Origin: Opitutaceae bacterium
Lineage (GTDB): Bacteria; Verrucomicrobiota; Verrucomicrobiia; Opitutales; Opitutaceae
Length of the DNA stretch: 64,000 nt
Assembly: GCA_015075305.1 (NCBI GenBank)
Contig: JABTUS010000012.1
Location: forward strand, 26,571-90,570
Reading direction: 5' to 3'
In this document: positions 17,498 to 26,074 of the stretch, piece after piece
Position numbering within the stretch: the stretch's first letter is position 1
Layout of the letters: the number at the start of each line of letters is the position of its first letter
Notes under the pieces: model-generated
Databases searched by the model: none
What the model was told of the DNA's origin: nothing
The model's input: the letters and a program-made list of their open reading frames with translations, nothing else
Translations under genes and position numbers: made by a program

Positions 17498-18793
17498 GTG
17501 GCTCACTTAAAGGAGTGGTGGTCACAGGTATCGCCTCAGCGCAAAAGGGCAATCCTAATCGTGGGGTTGCTCACGGTGTTGTTTGTCGCCGCGTCCGTAT
17601 TCCGGCGTGAGAAAGCGCCCACGGCTCGCGTGGAAAGCAAAACAGATATGAGCCTGGTCATGCCAAATCGAAAGGATGAAGGGCTAGCAGAACTACGCAA
17701 CCAGATATCCTCAATGATTCAGGAAATCTCGAAAGAGAAGGAAGAAAACAAAAGAATCAGCGCACAAGTGGCAGATCTCACGCAAGCAAGGAAAGAATCC
17801 GAAAACCGGCAGATTATCGAATTGCAGAAGGAAGTGGCTGGGCTGCGTGACGAGCTGAAGCTCCAGCAATCCATTGCGGCAAATCGGCAGACGGCGAAGC
17901 CGGCGGGTGATTTTGGAGATCTGCCTCCTCCGATCGACAAGCCCAGCCTGCCATCTGAGCCACCTAAACCGAAAATTAGGGTGCAAGGCGGAGAGGGGGC
18001 GTCAATACCGCGCGTAGAGGGCGAAACGGCAGCCCAAGTGGGGATCGGCCAAGAGCGTACCCAAGCGCCGGTTAAAGCGGCGGCAGACGGCGGTAAAGCG
18101 CCAGCCACCAATCAGGTCACGCAATACATACCCGCCGGCACTGTCATGCAAGGTGTGCTGCTCAATGGCGTGGATGCGCCGACGTCAGGGATGGGGCAAA
18201 AAAATCCGGTGCCAGTGCTGGTGAGACTAAAGAAGAACGCGATATTGCCCAATCGCTTTACACAGGATCTACGGGAGTGCTTCGTCATTATGGCGGGCAA
18301 CGGCATCATGTCCTCCGAAAGAGTGCGCCTGCGTGCGGAGACAATCTCCTGCGTAACGCAAACAGGGGGAGTGATCGAAACCCGGCTTGATGGCTATGCC
18401 GTTGACATGGACGGCAAGGAAGGGTTGCGTGGCCAGGTGGTAACAAAGCAAGGCGCTCTTCTCGCGCGCGGCCTTATGGCAGGCTTTCTGTCGGGTTTCG
18501 GCCAAATGATGACGCCAACCACGACACCCACCATCAGCATCTCTGGCAACGGAACCACTCAAACACAGACACCTGAGATCTCGGAGGCGATGCGAGGCGG
18601 TGCAATGCGCGGGATATCGCAAGCTGCAGCTGATTATTCGAAATTTTATCTCGATACCGCCAAAGAAATGTACCCGGTGGTCGAACTGCCCGGTGGGGTC
18701 GAGGTGTCAATTATTCTGGTGCGCGGTGTGCAGCTCGCAATCGGCCAGTCTGGCAGCAAATCGAAATGGGAGGGTTCGTGGTTCGGGCGTTGA
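17498..18793 (+). CDS. traB: TraB, periplasm-spanning T4SS core protein (VirB10-like)
   Basis: 431 residues from GTG 17498. There is one membrane segment near the N-terminus (AILIVGLLTVLFVAASVF), a coiled coil (residues about 50-125), a Pro-rich stretch, then the VirB10/TrbI fold: YIPAGTVMQGVLLNGVDAPT, ECFVIMAGNG and ERVRLRAETISC. TraB links the inner membrane to the TraK-TraV ring. It overlaps traV by 28 nt. Confidence 0.92.
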   Translation: MAHLKEWWSQVSPQRKRAILIVGLLTVLFVAASVFRREKAPTARVESKTDMSLVMPNRKDEGLAELRNQISSMIQEISKEKEENKRISAQVADLTQARKESENRQIIELQKEVAGLRDELKLQQSIAANRQTAKPAGDFGDLPPPIDKPSLPSEPPKPKIRVQGGEGASIPRVEGETAAQVGIGQERTQAPVKAAADGGKAPATNQVTQYIPAGTVMQGVLLNGVDAPTSGMGQKNPVPVLVRLKKNAILPNRFTQDLRECFVIMAGNGIMSSERVRLRAETISCVTQTGGVIETRLDGYAVDMDGKEGLRGQVVTKQGALLARGLMAGFLSGFGQMMTPTTTPTISISGNGTTQTQTPEISEAMRGGAMRGISQAAADYSKFYLDTAKEMYPVVELPGGVEVSIILVRGVQLAIGQSGSKSKWEGSWFGR

Positions 18794-19278
18794 TAGTATT
18801 TATGGCGGCAGCGGCGATCACCGGCTGCACGACAACAATGGGGATTGGCGAGAAATCCGAGTTTGCCTGCAACAAGAAACAGGACGGGATGGGGTGCTCG
18901 TCGGTCGAGTCCGTATATGAGGCCACGAATGGCGCCAACTATCGACAGGCCATCTCGGAACATGCCGTACGCAGCACAAGCAGCGCGCCGACTCAAAGCG
19001 TCAGTCAGGCGGCCGTGGCGCCCATGCCGGCGCCGAGTTGGCCTGCCCCGGTTCTCGAGCCGGCGAGTGTGCTGCGCATTTGGATCGCCCCTTGGGTGGA
19101 CGACAAGAAAGCGCTGCACTGGCCAAGCTATGTTTTTGCCGAGGTTACACCGCGCAAGTGGTCCTTTGGGAATATGGATTTCAGATCCTCCCAGCAACTC
19201 GTTCCCTTGCAGGTCGATGGTCCTCGCAAGGGGGCCGAGTCAGGCAGCACCGTCCAACCCCTCCAACCACCTAGATAG
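18766..19278 (+). CDS. traV: TraV, T4SS outer-membrane lipoprotein
   Basis: 170 residues with a lipobox (AAITGC) and the CNKKQDGMGCSSVESVYEAT region seen in F-type TraV, a VirB7-type lipoprotein that anchors the TraK-TraB core. The start at ATG 18766 lies inside traB; GTG 18778 is an alternative. Confidence 0.85.
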   Translation: MGGFVVRALIVFMAAAAITGCTTTMGIGEKSEFACNKKQDGMGCSSVESVYEATNGANYRQAISEHAVRSTSSAPTQSVSQAAVAPMPAPSWPAPVLEPASVLRIWIAPWVDDKKALHWPSYVFAEVTPRKWSFGNMDFRSSQQLVPLQVDGPRKGAESGSTVQPLQPPR

Positions 19279-19290
19279 GAGAGTAGCACT

Positions 19291-19590
19291 ATGAAAACCC
19301 GTCAATCGCAGTATGTTTTCCTCGCTGTTGCGCTCATGACCGTCTCGGAAATGGCGCTGGCCGGCACCGGGGGCTCGTTTCTCGATGGCCTGAAGACATT
19401 CATCCAAACTTCGCTCGAAGGCACCCTGGGCATCGTGATCGGCCTGGCTGGCTTGCTCTACGGGCTGGTCGCAGGGATCGCGCGCGGCTCGCTGGGTGGC
19501 CTTGGCATCGGAGTAGGCCTGGCCGCCGCCGCCTACTATGGGCCAAACATCGTCTCCACGATGGCTACCGCAACCCTGGCCGGCTTCTGA
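19291..19590 (+). CDS. traA: TraA, F-type conjugative pilin precursor
   Basis: 99 residues with a long signal peptide (cleavage after EMALA), then a mature segment of about 75 residues with two hydrophobic helices joined by a short basic loop (ARGSLGG). This is the VirB2/TraA layout. TAGGAG lies 9 nt before the start. It lies between traV and traC, whereas F has traA before traL. Confidence 0.85.
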   Translation: MKTRQSQYVFLAVALMTVSEMALAGTGGSFLDGLKTFIQTSLEGTLGIVIGLAGLLYGLVAGIARGSLGGLGIGVGLAAAAYYGPNIVSTMATATLAGF

Positions 19591-19599
19591 TCGCTGCCG

Positions 19600-22056
19600 A
19601 TGCTTGTTGCTCGAACAATCAATTCGATGTTGCGGCGGAGTACGCCGCAAAGCACCTTCCCTGTCGTGGCCTACGAAAGCGGATTGGTGTTCATTGAAGA
19701 TACCGAGCGCCGATCCTATTACGGTGCCTGCTTCATCGGCAATCCAGCCATCGGCATCAATGACACGATGTTCGAGCAAATCAAGTCGGTCATCTCGGCA
19801 AGCTTTCCGGCGAACACATTCCTGCAGTTCATGCAACTCTCGCTTCCAGATATTGATGTCCACGTGGACACATGGATGGAAAGCAAAGTGAGCTCCTGTG
19901 TCGGCATGCGCCACATTCGAGAAGATCAGCGCGGGCTAATGCTCGAGTCGGTGCAGGCACAGGCGGAATATTTCCGGTCGGGCAAAACAGTTCCACACAT
20001 CCGCTCGACCGGGATGAAGCTGCATACCGTCATCCAGGTGGCCACAATCAAGATTCCTGTCTTACCAACCCCCACCGACGATGACATGGAGCGATGCGTC
20101 GAGCTGATCGAGAAGTTCGAGCAAGGTCTAGCCACGGCCGGCTTGCCACTGCTTCGCGCCAGCGCAGAAGATTACTTATGGGTGCTACGACGCTGTTTTG
20201 ATCCATATCTCGAAGAGCAGCCTTGGTATGACGAGGCGCGGGAATTGCGCGAGCAGGTGCTAGCTCCGGGGTTTAGCATCGATTGCGCAAGCCCGGCAGA
20301 TATGACCTTGCAGTCGTCGAAGGGCAATATCCACATGAGGATTCTGTCGCCTCGACGATTGCCTTACCACATGCACATCGGATTCATGAACCTGTTCCAG
20401 GGAGATCCGGCCGGCATCAATAACCAAGTCCCCATTCCTTGGCTGCTCAGCTTCACGATGCATTTGCCTGACCGGAACAAGAAGCGCAATTGGTTCGAGC
20501 AGAAGTTCAAGGCGATCACCTTTCAGGCGAGCCAAGGGAACATAGTGAAGTGGGTGCCGCGTCTGGCAGCGAAGCGCGATGACATTGACACAATCAAGCA
20601 CGAAATCGATAACGGCGGCGTACCCTGCGAGATCAACATCAGCATGGCACTGTATTCGCGCGACAAAAGCGAAATCAACCGTATCTCGTCACAGCTTTCC
20701 ACCTATCTTTCCGGCTATCAGCTCGACATGGTGGAGGACCGGGAAATCCTCTGGCCGTTGTTCTGGAACGCATTGCCGCTTTTCCCATCCGACACATCGA
20801 TACTCAATCTCGGACGCTACTGGAGCATGAGTGTGCGGCAGGGAATGCATTTTATGCCACTGACCAGCGAATGGTGCGGCACCAGGCTTGGCTCCACAAT
20901 GCTGCTCGAAACTCGCCGCGCCCAACCATTCTCGTTCGATCTGTACGATTCCTCAACGAACTACAACGCCCTGGTCTTTGCCCAGTCGGGCGCCGGAAAG
21001 TCCGTGTTCCTGAACTACATGGTGACCAACTACCTTACTGAAGGGGCGCGCATCTGGATCGTCGATATCGGCAGGAGCTACTATAAGCTCGCCAAGGCGT
21101 ACAACGGCGAGTTTTGGTCCTTTAGTGAAAACTCGAACATCTGCCTCAACCCATTCACGAACATCACCGACATCGACGACGAAATGGACCTGCTCGTCGC
21201 TTTGCTAGCCAAGATGGCTTCACCCAACGACGGGCTGGACGCTTATCGCATGGCCAGACTGCAGGAGGCCATCAAGGCGGTATGGTCGAACAAGGGTCCG
21301 CGCATGACCGTGACTGACGTCGCGCAATGGATGGACAGGCAGGAGGACGAACGCATCGTTGATATCGCCAAGATGCTCTATCCGTTCACCATGCACGGGC
21401 AGTTTGGCATGTGGTTCGAGGGGGAAAACAACCTGAACTTCGAATCCAACCTTATCGTGCTGGAACTCGAGGAACTGGAGCAGAAGCCTGTGCTTCAGCA
21501 AGTCGTGCTGATGATTCTCATGGCCAAAATCCAGTACGACATGTACCTGACGATGGGCGACAACCTCAAGAAGATTGCCGTCTTCGATGAATCCTGGGCA
21601 CTGTTCTCCGATCCCGGCGTCGCAAAGTTTCTCAACCATGCCTTCCGTCGCTTCCGGAAATACAACGGGGCCTGTGTGGTCGCGGTTCAAAATATTGCGG
21701 ATTTCTACACGCACGAACACATGGGGGCGGTTGCCGCAAACGCAGCGACGAAGATCGTCATGAATCAACTGCCGGAATCGGTCGACCAGGCCATCTCCAG
21801 CGGCCAACTGACGCTCGATCCGTACGGCGTATCACAGCTCAAAACCGTACACACCGTTCCCGGGGCCTACTCGGAACTGATGTTCCTGTCGGGCGGGGCT
21901 TGGTCTGTGGCGCGCCTCGTACTCCCGGAGTTTCTCAATATCCTGTATTCGACGAAGGGCGAGGAACGCACCCGCATCATCGAGGCAGCCGAGAGGGGTA
22001 TGCCCATAAAAGACGCCATCCATCAACTCATGAGAGAAAGGCAAAATAATGTCTGA
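19600..22056 (+). CDS. traC: TraC, T4SS assembly ATPase (VirB4-like)
   Basis: 818 residues with an N-terminal TraC-type domain and a C-terminal ATPase core. Walker A is QSGAGKSVF near residue 465, Walker B lies in KKIAVFDESWAL, and FRKYNGACVVAVQN follows. TraC energises pilus assembly at the inner membrane. It overlaps trbI by 8 nt. Confidence 0.95.
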   Translation: MLVARTINSMLRRSTPQSTFPVVAYESGLVFIEDTERRSYYGACFIGNPAIGINDTMFEQIKSVISASFPANTFLQFMQLSLPDIDVHVDTWMESKVSSCVGMRHIREDQRGLMLESVQAQAEYFRSGKTVPHIRSTGMKLHTVIQVATIKIPVLPTPTDDDMERCVELIEKFEQGLATAGLPLLRASAEDYLWVLRRCFDPYLEEQPWYDEARELREQVLAPGFSIDCASPADMTLQSSKGNIHMRILSPRRLPYHMHIGFMNLFQGDPAGINNQVPIPWLLSFTMHLPDRNKKRNWFEQKFKAITFQASQGNIVKWVPRLAAKRDDIDTIKHEIDNGGVPCEINISMALYSRDKSEINRISSQLSTYLSGYQLDMVEDREILWPLFWNALPLFPSDTSILNLGRYWSMSVRQGMHFMPLTSEWCGTRLGSTMLLETRRAQPFSFDLYDSSTNYNALVFAQSGAGKSVFLNYMVTNYLTEGARIWIVDIGRSYYKLAKAYNGEFWSFSENSNICLNPFTNITDIDDEMDLLVALLAKMASPNDGLDAYRMARLQEAIKAVWSNKGPRMTVTDVAQWMDRQEDERIVDIAKMLYPFTMHGQFGMWFEGENNLNFESNLIVLELEELEQKPVLQQVVLMILMAKIQYDMYLTMGDNLKKIAVFDESWALFSDPGVAKFLNHAFRRFRKYNGACVVAVQNIADFYTHEHMGAVAANAATKIVMNQLPESVDQAISSGQLTLDPYGVSQLKTVHTVPGAYSELMFLSGGAWSVARLVLPEFLNILYSTKGEERTRIIEAAERGMPIKDAIHQLMRERQNNV

Positions 22057-22510
22057 AAGCAGTGAAACCTCATCCAGCAAAACCAAATCCACGGGCACCG
22101 CGTTCAATTTTCCATTGTGGGCGGGCGCACTCATCGGCGGGCTATTCCTTGCCCTCTTCATGCACCAGGCTGCAACAAATGCCACATCAGGGGTTGCACG
22201 TATTGTCGTCATCGATACCAATCGACTGATCCAGGCCAAAGCCATGACCGCATCCGGAAAGGATGCTAAAACCATCACCACCGAAGCGGCAACCTTTTCC
22301 AGTCAGCTGGACAGTGTCGTAAAGGGGCTGACGGCGCAAGGCTATGTGGTCATGAATTCAGCGCACATGGTGGGCTGGCCTGAGACGGCCGACAAGACGG
22401 CTGAATTGGCCAATCAGTTGGGCGTGGATCTCAAACTGGCAGACGCCGTATCGGACCAATATGCCTCACGCGGCCGCGAGATTCTTCAGCTGGCTAAACC
22501 GACCCGCTGA
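22049..22510 (+). CDS. trbI: TrbI, F-type pilus length/retraction protein
   Basis: 153 residues. There is one membrane segment (FPLWAGALIGGLFLALFM), then a periplasmic region of about 110 residues with VIDTNRLIQAKA and AQGYVVMNSAHMVG, as in the F-type TrbI family. It follows traC, as in F. It overlaps the peptidase gene by 50 nt. Confidence 0.8.
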   Translation: MSESSETSSSKTKSTGTAFNFPLWAGALIGGLFLALFMHQAATNATSGVARIVVIDTNRLIQAKAMTASGKDAKTITTEAATFSSQLDSVVKGLTAQGYVVMNSAHMVGWPETADKTAELANQLGVDLKLADAVSDQYASRGREILQLAKPTR

Positions 22511-23021
22511 GCGCCGGCGGCGATTTGCAGCGCAGGCGCTGCTTCTGGTGGCAACAATTATTGCCGCAGGCGAGACCATCAGTCTGGTTGGGCGGCATTG
22601 GCGCCTGGCCATAGATGTGCAGAAGGTTCCTTGCATGCCGGCAAGGGTGTCCCTGGTGAAAATGGGGCACCCGGGAGATGTGACCCGTGGCGATCTGGTG
22701 GCATACAGAACGAACCGGGCCGGTAAGTATTTCAGCCAGGAGCAGATGATGGGGAAGCGCATAGCTGGGATCGCGGGTGACACGATCGTGGTGCGCGACC
22801 TGGGTCTGTGGATAAATGGGCAACGAGTCCGAGACCTTGAGTTGTGTCGTCGCAAATACCTGGCGGAATACTGCGCCGATCGCAACGAAACGGTGCCTAC
22901 TGGCCACGTATTCCTGCTTGCCGACCACCCTGAATCTTTCGACTCGCGTTACTGGGGGGCTATCCCGGCCGGGCAGCTCGTGGGCAGAATCGTTTGGCCG
23001 AGTTTCCCCACTAGGGAATAG
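22461..23021 (+). CDS. TrhF/TraF(RP4)-type signal peptidase (S26 family)
   Basis: 186 residues, one N-terminal membrane segment, then the S26 fold. The lysine box is GKRIAGIAGDTI (Lys99), followed by GHVFLLADHPESFDSRYWG. At the nucleophile position, where RP4 TraF has SxSVP, this protein reads KVPCMPAR, placing Cys58 where serine is expected. Such peptidases process conjugative pilins in IncP, IncHI and SXT-type elements. Whether Cys58 is functional is not known. Confidence 0.8.
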   Translation: MPHAAARFFSWLNRPAERRRRFAAQALLLVATIIAAGETISLVGRHWRLAIDVQKVPCMPARVSLVKMGHPGDVTRGDLVAYRTNRAGKYFSQEQMMGKRIAGIAGDTIVVRDLGLWINGQRVRDLELCRRKYLAEYCADRNETVPTGHVFLLADHPESFDSRYWGAIPAGQLVGRIVWPSFPTRE

Positions 23022-23023
23022 CG

Positions 23024-23971
23024 ATGCCGGCAGGGTGCATGTCTAAGCGGCTTGCCATAATGGCCCTGGGCGTTTTTGCCGCAGCGCCGTTGGCAATGGG
23101 CGGCGAGAACAATTTCTTCCGCGACAAGGAACGGGGATGGTATTGGTACGAGGATCCGCTGCCAGTGAAGCCTGTCGAGAAGCCGAAGGAAGAGCCGATT
23201 CCTCCGAAAGCACCGGCACCAACAGCGAAAGAACAACCCAATCTTTTCAGTGCCGAATGGCTGCGCAAGAATCTCGACCGGCTACGCGATGACGCCATCG
23301 ACAACCCCGATGACAAGGACAAGGTGGCCGCTTACATGTATGCCCAGCGTGTGCTTATGGACAAGGCGCAGCGCTTTGCCAGCGCCGCCTCGGTCATGGC
23401 GAAGACCGATCCCTTGCTGGACGAAACGACACGGGTGCCGCTCGATACCGCCGCCGCCGCGGCTTTTCACCGCGGCATCGAAGCGAACAAGGGGGAAGCC
23501 ATCAAGCTGCTGGCGAAGAAGGGCGGCATTCTGTTCTTTTTCGACTCGAGCTGCAGCTTTTGCATGACTCAAACGCGCGCACTGCGCTGGCTGGAGAAGG
23601 AAAGCGGATTTACGGTACTCAACATCTCCATCGACGGCAAGCCGATCGAGGGGATGGCACGCTATGTGAAGGATACGGGGCAGGCTGCGGCACTCCGATT
23701 GAAAATGACGCCCACTACCATCTACGCCGTGCCGCCGGACAAGTATTACATCATCAGCCAGGGCTACCATTCTGCGGACACCCTGCTCGACAAGATCATG
23801 ACGGTGGCCGTTACGGAAAAGCTGCTCCCGGAACACATGATCGAAATTCAGCGCGGCTATGAGCGTGGCGTGTTGACTGCCGGCGACATGCGCGATCCGG
23901 CGCTCACGAGCCGGGATGACACAAAGGAATGGGTGCGGGCGCTCCAGGAAAGACTCGGAAATAGGTACTAA
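23024..23971 (+). CDS. traF: TraF, F-type periplasmic thioredoxin-fold protein
   Basis: 315 residues, N-terminal signal (MSKRLAIMALGVFAAAPLAMG), a NNFFRDKERGWYWYEDP segment typical of F-type TraF, then a thioredoxin fold with SSCSFCMTQTRALRWL (CSFC) and MTPTTIYAVPP. F TraF has lost its redox motif; this copy keeps CxxC and may be active. It needs TraH and TraU for pilus extension. ATG 23039 is an alternative start. Confidence 0.9.
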   Translation: MPAGCMSKRLAIMALGVFAAAPLAMGGENNFFRDKERGWYWYEDPLPVKPVEKPKEEPIPPKAPAPTAKEQPNLFSAEWLRKNLDRLRDDAIDNPDDKDKVAAYMYAQRVLMDKAQRFASAASVMAKTDPLLDETTRVPLDTAAAAAFHRGIEANKGEAIKLLAKKGGILFFFDSSCSFCMTQTRALRWLEKESGFTVLNISIDGKPIEGMARYVKDTGQAAALRLKMTPTTIYAVPPDKYYIISQGYHSADTLLDKIMTVAVTEKLLPEHMIEIQRGYERGVLTAGDMRDPALTSRDDTKEWVRALQERLGNRY

Positions 23972-23982
23972 AGGGATATGGC

Positions 23983-25455
23983 ATGCTAAGAAAATTCGGT
24001 GCTATTGCAATGCTGACCGCCGCCGGGATGGTGCCCTTGAACGCCATGGCACTATCAGAATCTGCGCTGCGGGACATGCTCTATGCCACGACCAGCCCCA
24101 GCGTCTACAAGTCGCAGAACCGCATGGGTGCGGTGGGTGGCGCGATCGGTATGCGCGTGCCCAACCAGTCGATCAACCTGATGACGTTCGATCCGCCAAG
24201 GCTCGACGTCGGGTGCGGCGGCATCGACATGTTCGGCGGCTCCTTCTCATTCATCAACGCAGAAAAGCTCATCGCCATTTTCCGCAACATCGGGCAGATC
24301 GCGGCGGCGGCCCTGTTCAAGTTGGCCGTCTCTTCTATTTCAGAAAAGCTCGGCGCGACCATGACCGAATTCCGTTCGATCATGGATGCCCTGAACAACG
24401 TGAAGCTCAACAGCTGCAAGATCGGCTCCGCGCTGGCGCTCAATATCACCGACTACGGGAAGAATCCGGAGAACGAGGCAGCCTACCACGCAAGAAAAGA
24501 AATCGAAGCCAATGCCGGCAAGGCCGGGGAGAGCTGGACACAATTCTGGAACATGTTCCTGCCTGACAAGAACGTCATCGAAAAGGACACCAAGAACGTC
24601 AAGGCCGGCAACCATACTTGGCGCGCCATGGCGCAGAACCAGACCTTCAAGATGGTGCGGGGGCTGAAGGAACACGAAGCGGCCACGCTCATCATGAACA
24701 TCATCGGCGCCAATGTCGTCCGAACCAAGGACAACATGGATGGCGAGTGCTCCACGGAAGATGACGGCTCAAACCGATGTACGGAGAACATGATAACGAT
24801 CCAGGCGAACACCTTGACCATGGACATGCTCATGGACCCAGAAGCCGCCGCCGACGGGCTAAATGCCGGCGCGATGATCATGGCCTGCATGGGCGGCGAA
24901 CGTGTTGACGACGAATTTGCCTGCCAGAAGTTCGAGCGCAAACAGCTATCAAACTATTTCCCGGGAGCGAAGAAACTGGCGCGCAAGATTCTCTTCGGCA
25001 GCGACAACCCTTCAGCCGAGGTGGAGCCGACGGGCGGGGTGACCTACTACATTCTCAACGGGTCATGGGGCGCATTTCCTGATGCTGTCGATTACATTGG
25101 CAGCATCGAAATGCCCCTGCTGCAAAAGCTGGTGATGGTGCAGCGCGACAAGCAGGCCCTACTGTCGCACGCGCAGCACTTCAAGGAAATCCTCACCGAT
25201 GACATCGGCGTGCATTTTGCCAAGGCGCTGGCCGATGCAGCTCTGGCGACCTATTCCGGCATCCGCAACATCGAGGCGCCCAAGGATCCGACACCAGGCG
25301 AGGCGGTTAATCGTTTCAGGAAACAAATCGAGAAATATCAGGTGTCGTCGAAGGAGCGTATCGAGCGTAATCGGGCGATCGAGGAATTTACCGCTGCGGT
25401 CTCGGGCTCTCTTGGCAGCGGCACCATGCTGCCGCCCGGGGCGAGCAAACGCTAA
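23983..25455 (+). CDS. traH: TraH, F-type pilus assembly protein
   Basis: 490 residues with a signal peptide (ending NAMA) and the TraH pattern: QSINLMTFDPPRLDVGCGGIDMFGGSFSFINAE near residues 65-95, then ISEKLGATMTEF and NNVKLNSCKIG. It acts in the periplasm or outer membrane for pilus assembly, between traF and traG as usual. Confidence 0.92.
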   Translation: MLRKFGAIAMLTAAGMVPLNAMALSESALRDMLYATTSPSVYKSQNRMGAVGGAIGMRVPNQSINLMTFDPPRLDVGCGGIDMFGGSFSFINAEKLIAIFRNIGQIAAAALFKLAVSSISEKLGATMTEFRSIMDALNNVKLNSCKIGSALALNITDYGKNPENEAAYHARKEIEANAGKAGESWTQFWNMFLPDKNVIEKDTKNVKAGNHTWRAMAQNQTFKMVRGLKEHEAATLIMNIIGANVVRTKDNMDGECSTEDDGSNRCTENMITIQANTLTMDMLMDPEAAADGLNAGAMIMACMGGERVDDEFACQKFERKQLSNYFPGAKKLARKILFGSDNPSAEVEPTGGVTYYILNGSWGAFPDAVDYIGSIEMPLLQKLVMVQRDKQALLSHAQHFKEILTDDIGVHFAKALADAALATYSGIRNIEAPKDPTPGEAVNRFRKQIEKYQVSSKERIERNRAIEEFTAAVSGSLGSGTMLPPGASKR

Positions 25456-25471
25456 TTTTGGGGATATCGAC

Positions 25472-26062
25472 GTGGAAAAACTCAAGCTGTTCGTTATCGT
25501 CGCGGCGCTTGCGGTGTCGTTGCCCGCGTCTGCCGACATGTGGTCGGATATCGGCTGGATCCTCGAAGGCCAGACGGCAAGCGGATCGGCCATGGTAGGG
25601 GACTCCGGCATGCTCGATGTCAATAAAACCTTTGCCTTGCGCCGCCCTCTCATCATGGGTGGGCAGGTCATTTTCCCCAGTGTAGGGCTTGCGGGCATTC
25701 ATCTGCCGAGGCGCCAGGCCGGCTCGGATCTGGCGGCACAGGCGATCTTTCTTTTCAACGACAAAGCCGCCGGCAAAGAATTCTTTTTCGAGTGCTATGT
25801 ACAGATCCCGGAACTGAATCGAATGCTCTGCCTGCCTGTGCGCAACCCGAAAGATCCCGTGCTCGAGCTGGTCAAGGCGGGGCTGGCGTGGGTTGATAGC
25901 CGGCCTGGCGGGCCACTGCGGTATCAGATGATTATCCGTGGATATCGCAAGGCGGAAGCCGAGGCGCGCCAGAACCGTGTCGGCATGTGGGAGAGGGCGG
26001 AAACAACCCCTTCGGCGCAGTATCGCGCTCATGTCGAGCGAGACACGGCCTGGTTCCGATAA
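25472..26062 (+). CDS. Secreted SNase-like (thermonuclease fold) protein
   Basis: It starts at GTG 25472 with GGGGA 9 nt before. It has a signal peptide (ending ASA). The C-terminal part reads LVKAGLAWVDSRPGGPLRYQ and EAEARQNRVGMWERAE, the pattern that ends staphylococcal-nuclease-like domains. Catalytic Arg/Asp/Glu positions are not obvious, so it may be inactive or a binding protein. It sits between traH and traG, where F has trbJ or nothing. It is not TraW. Confidence 0.6.
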   Translation: MEKLKLFVIVAALAVSLPASADMWSDIGWILEGQTASGSAMVGDSGMLDVNKTFALRRPLIMGGQVIFPSVGLAGIHLPRRQAGSDLAAQAIFLFNDKAAGKEFFFECYVQIPELNRMLCLPVRNPKDPVLELVKAGLAWVDSRPGGPLRYQMIIRGYRKAEAEARQNRVGMWERAETTPSAQYRAHVERDTAWFR

Positions 26063-26074
26063 GGGGGCGCGCGC

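Noticed and set aside
25472..26062. TraW for the gene between traH and traG
   Set aside because: The sequence lacks TraW features and its C-terminal part follows the SNase-like pattern.
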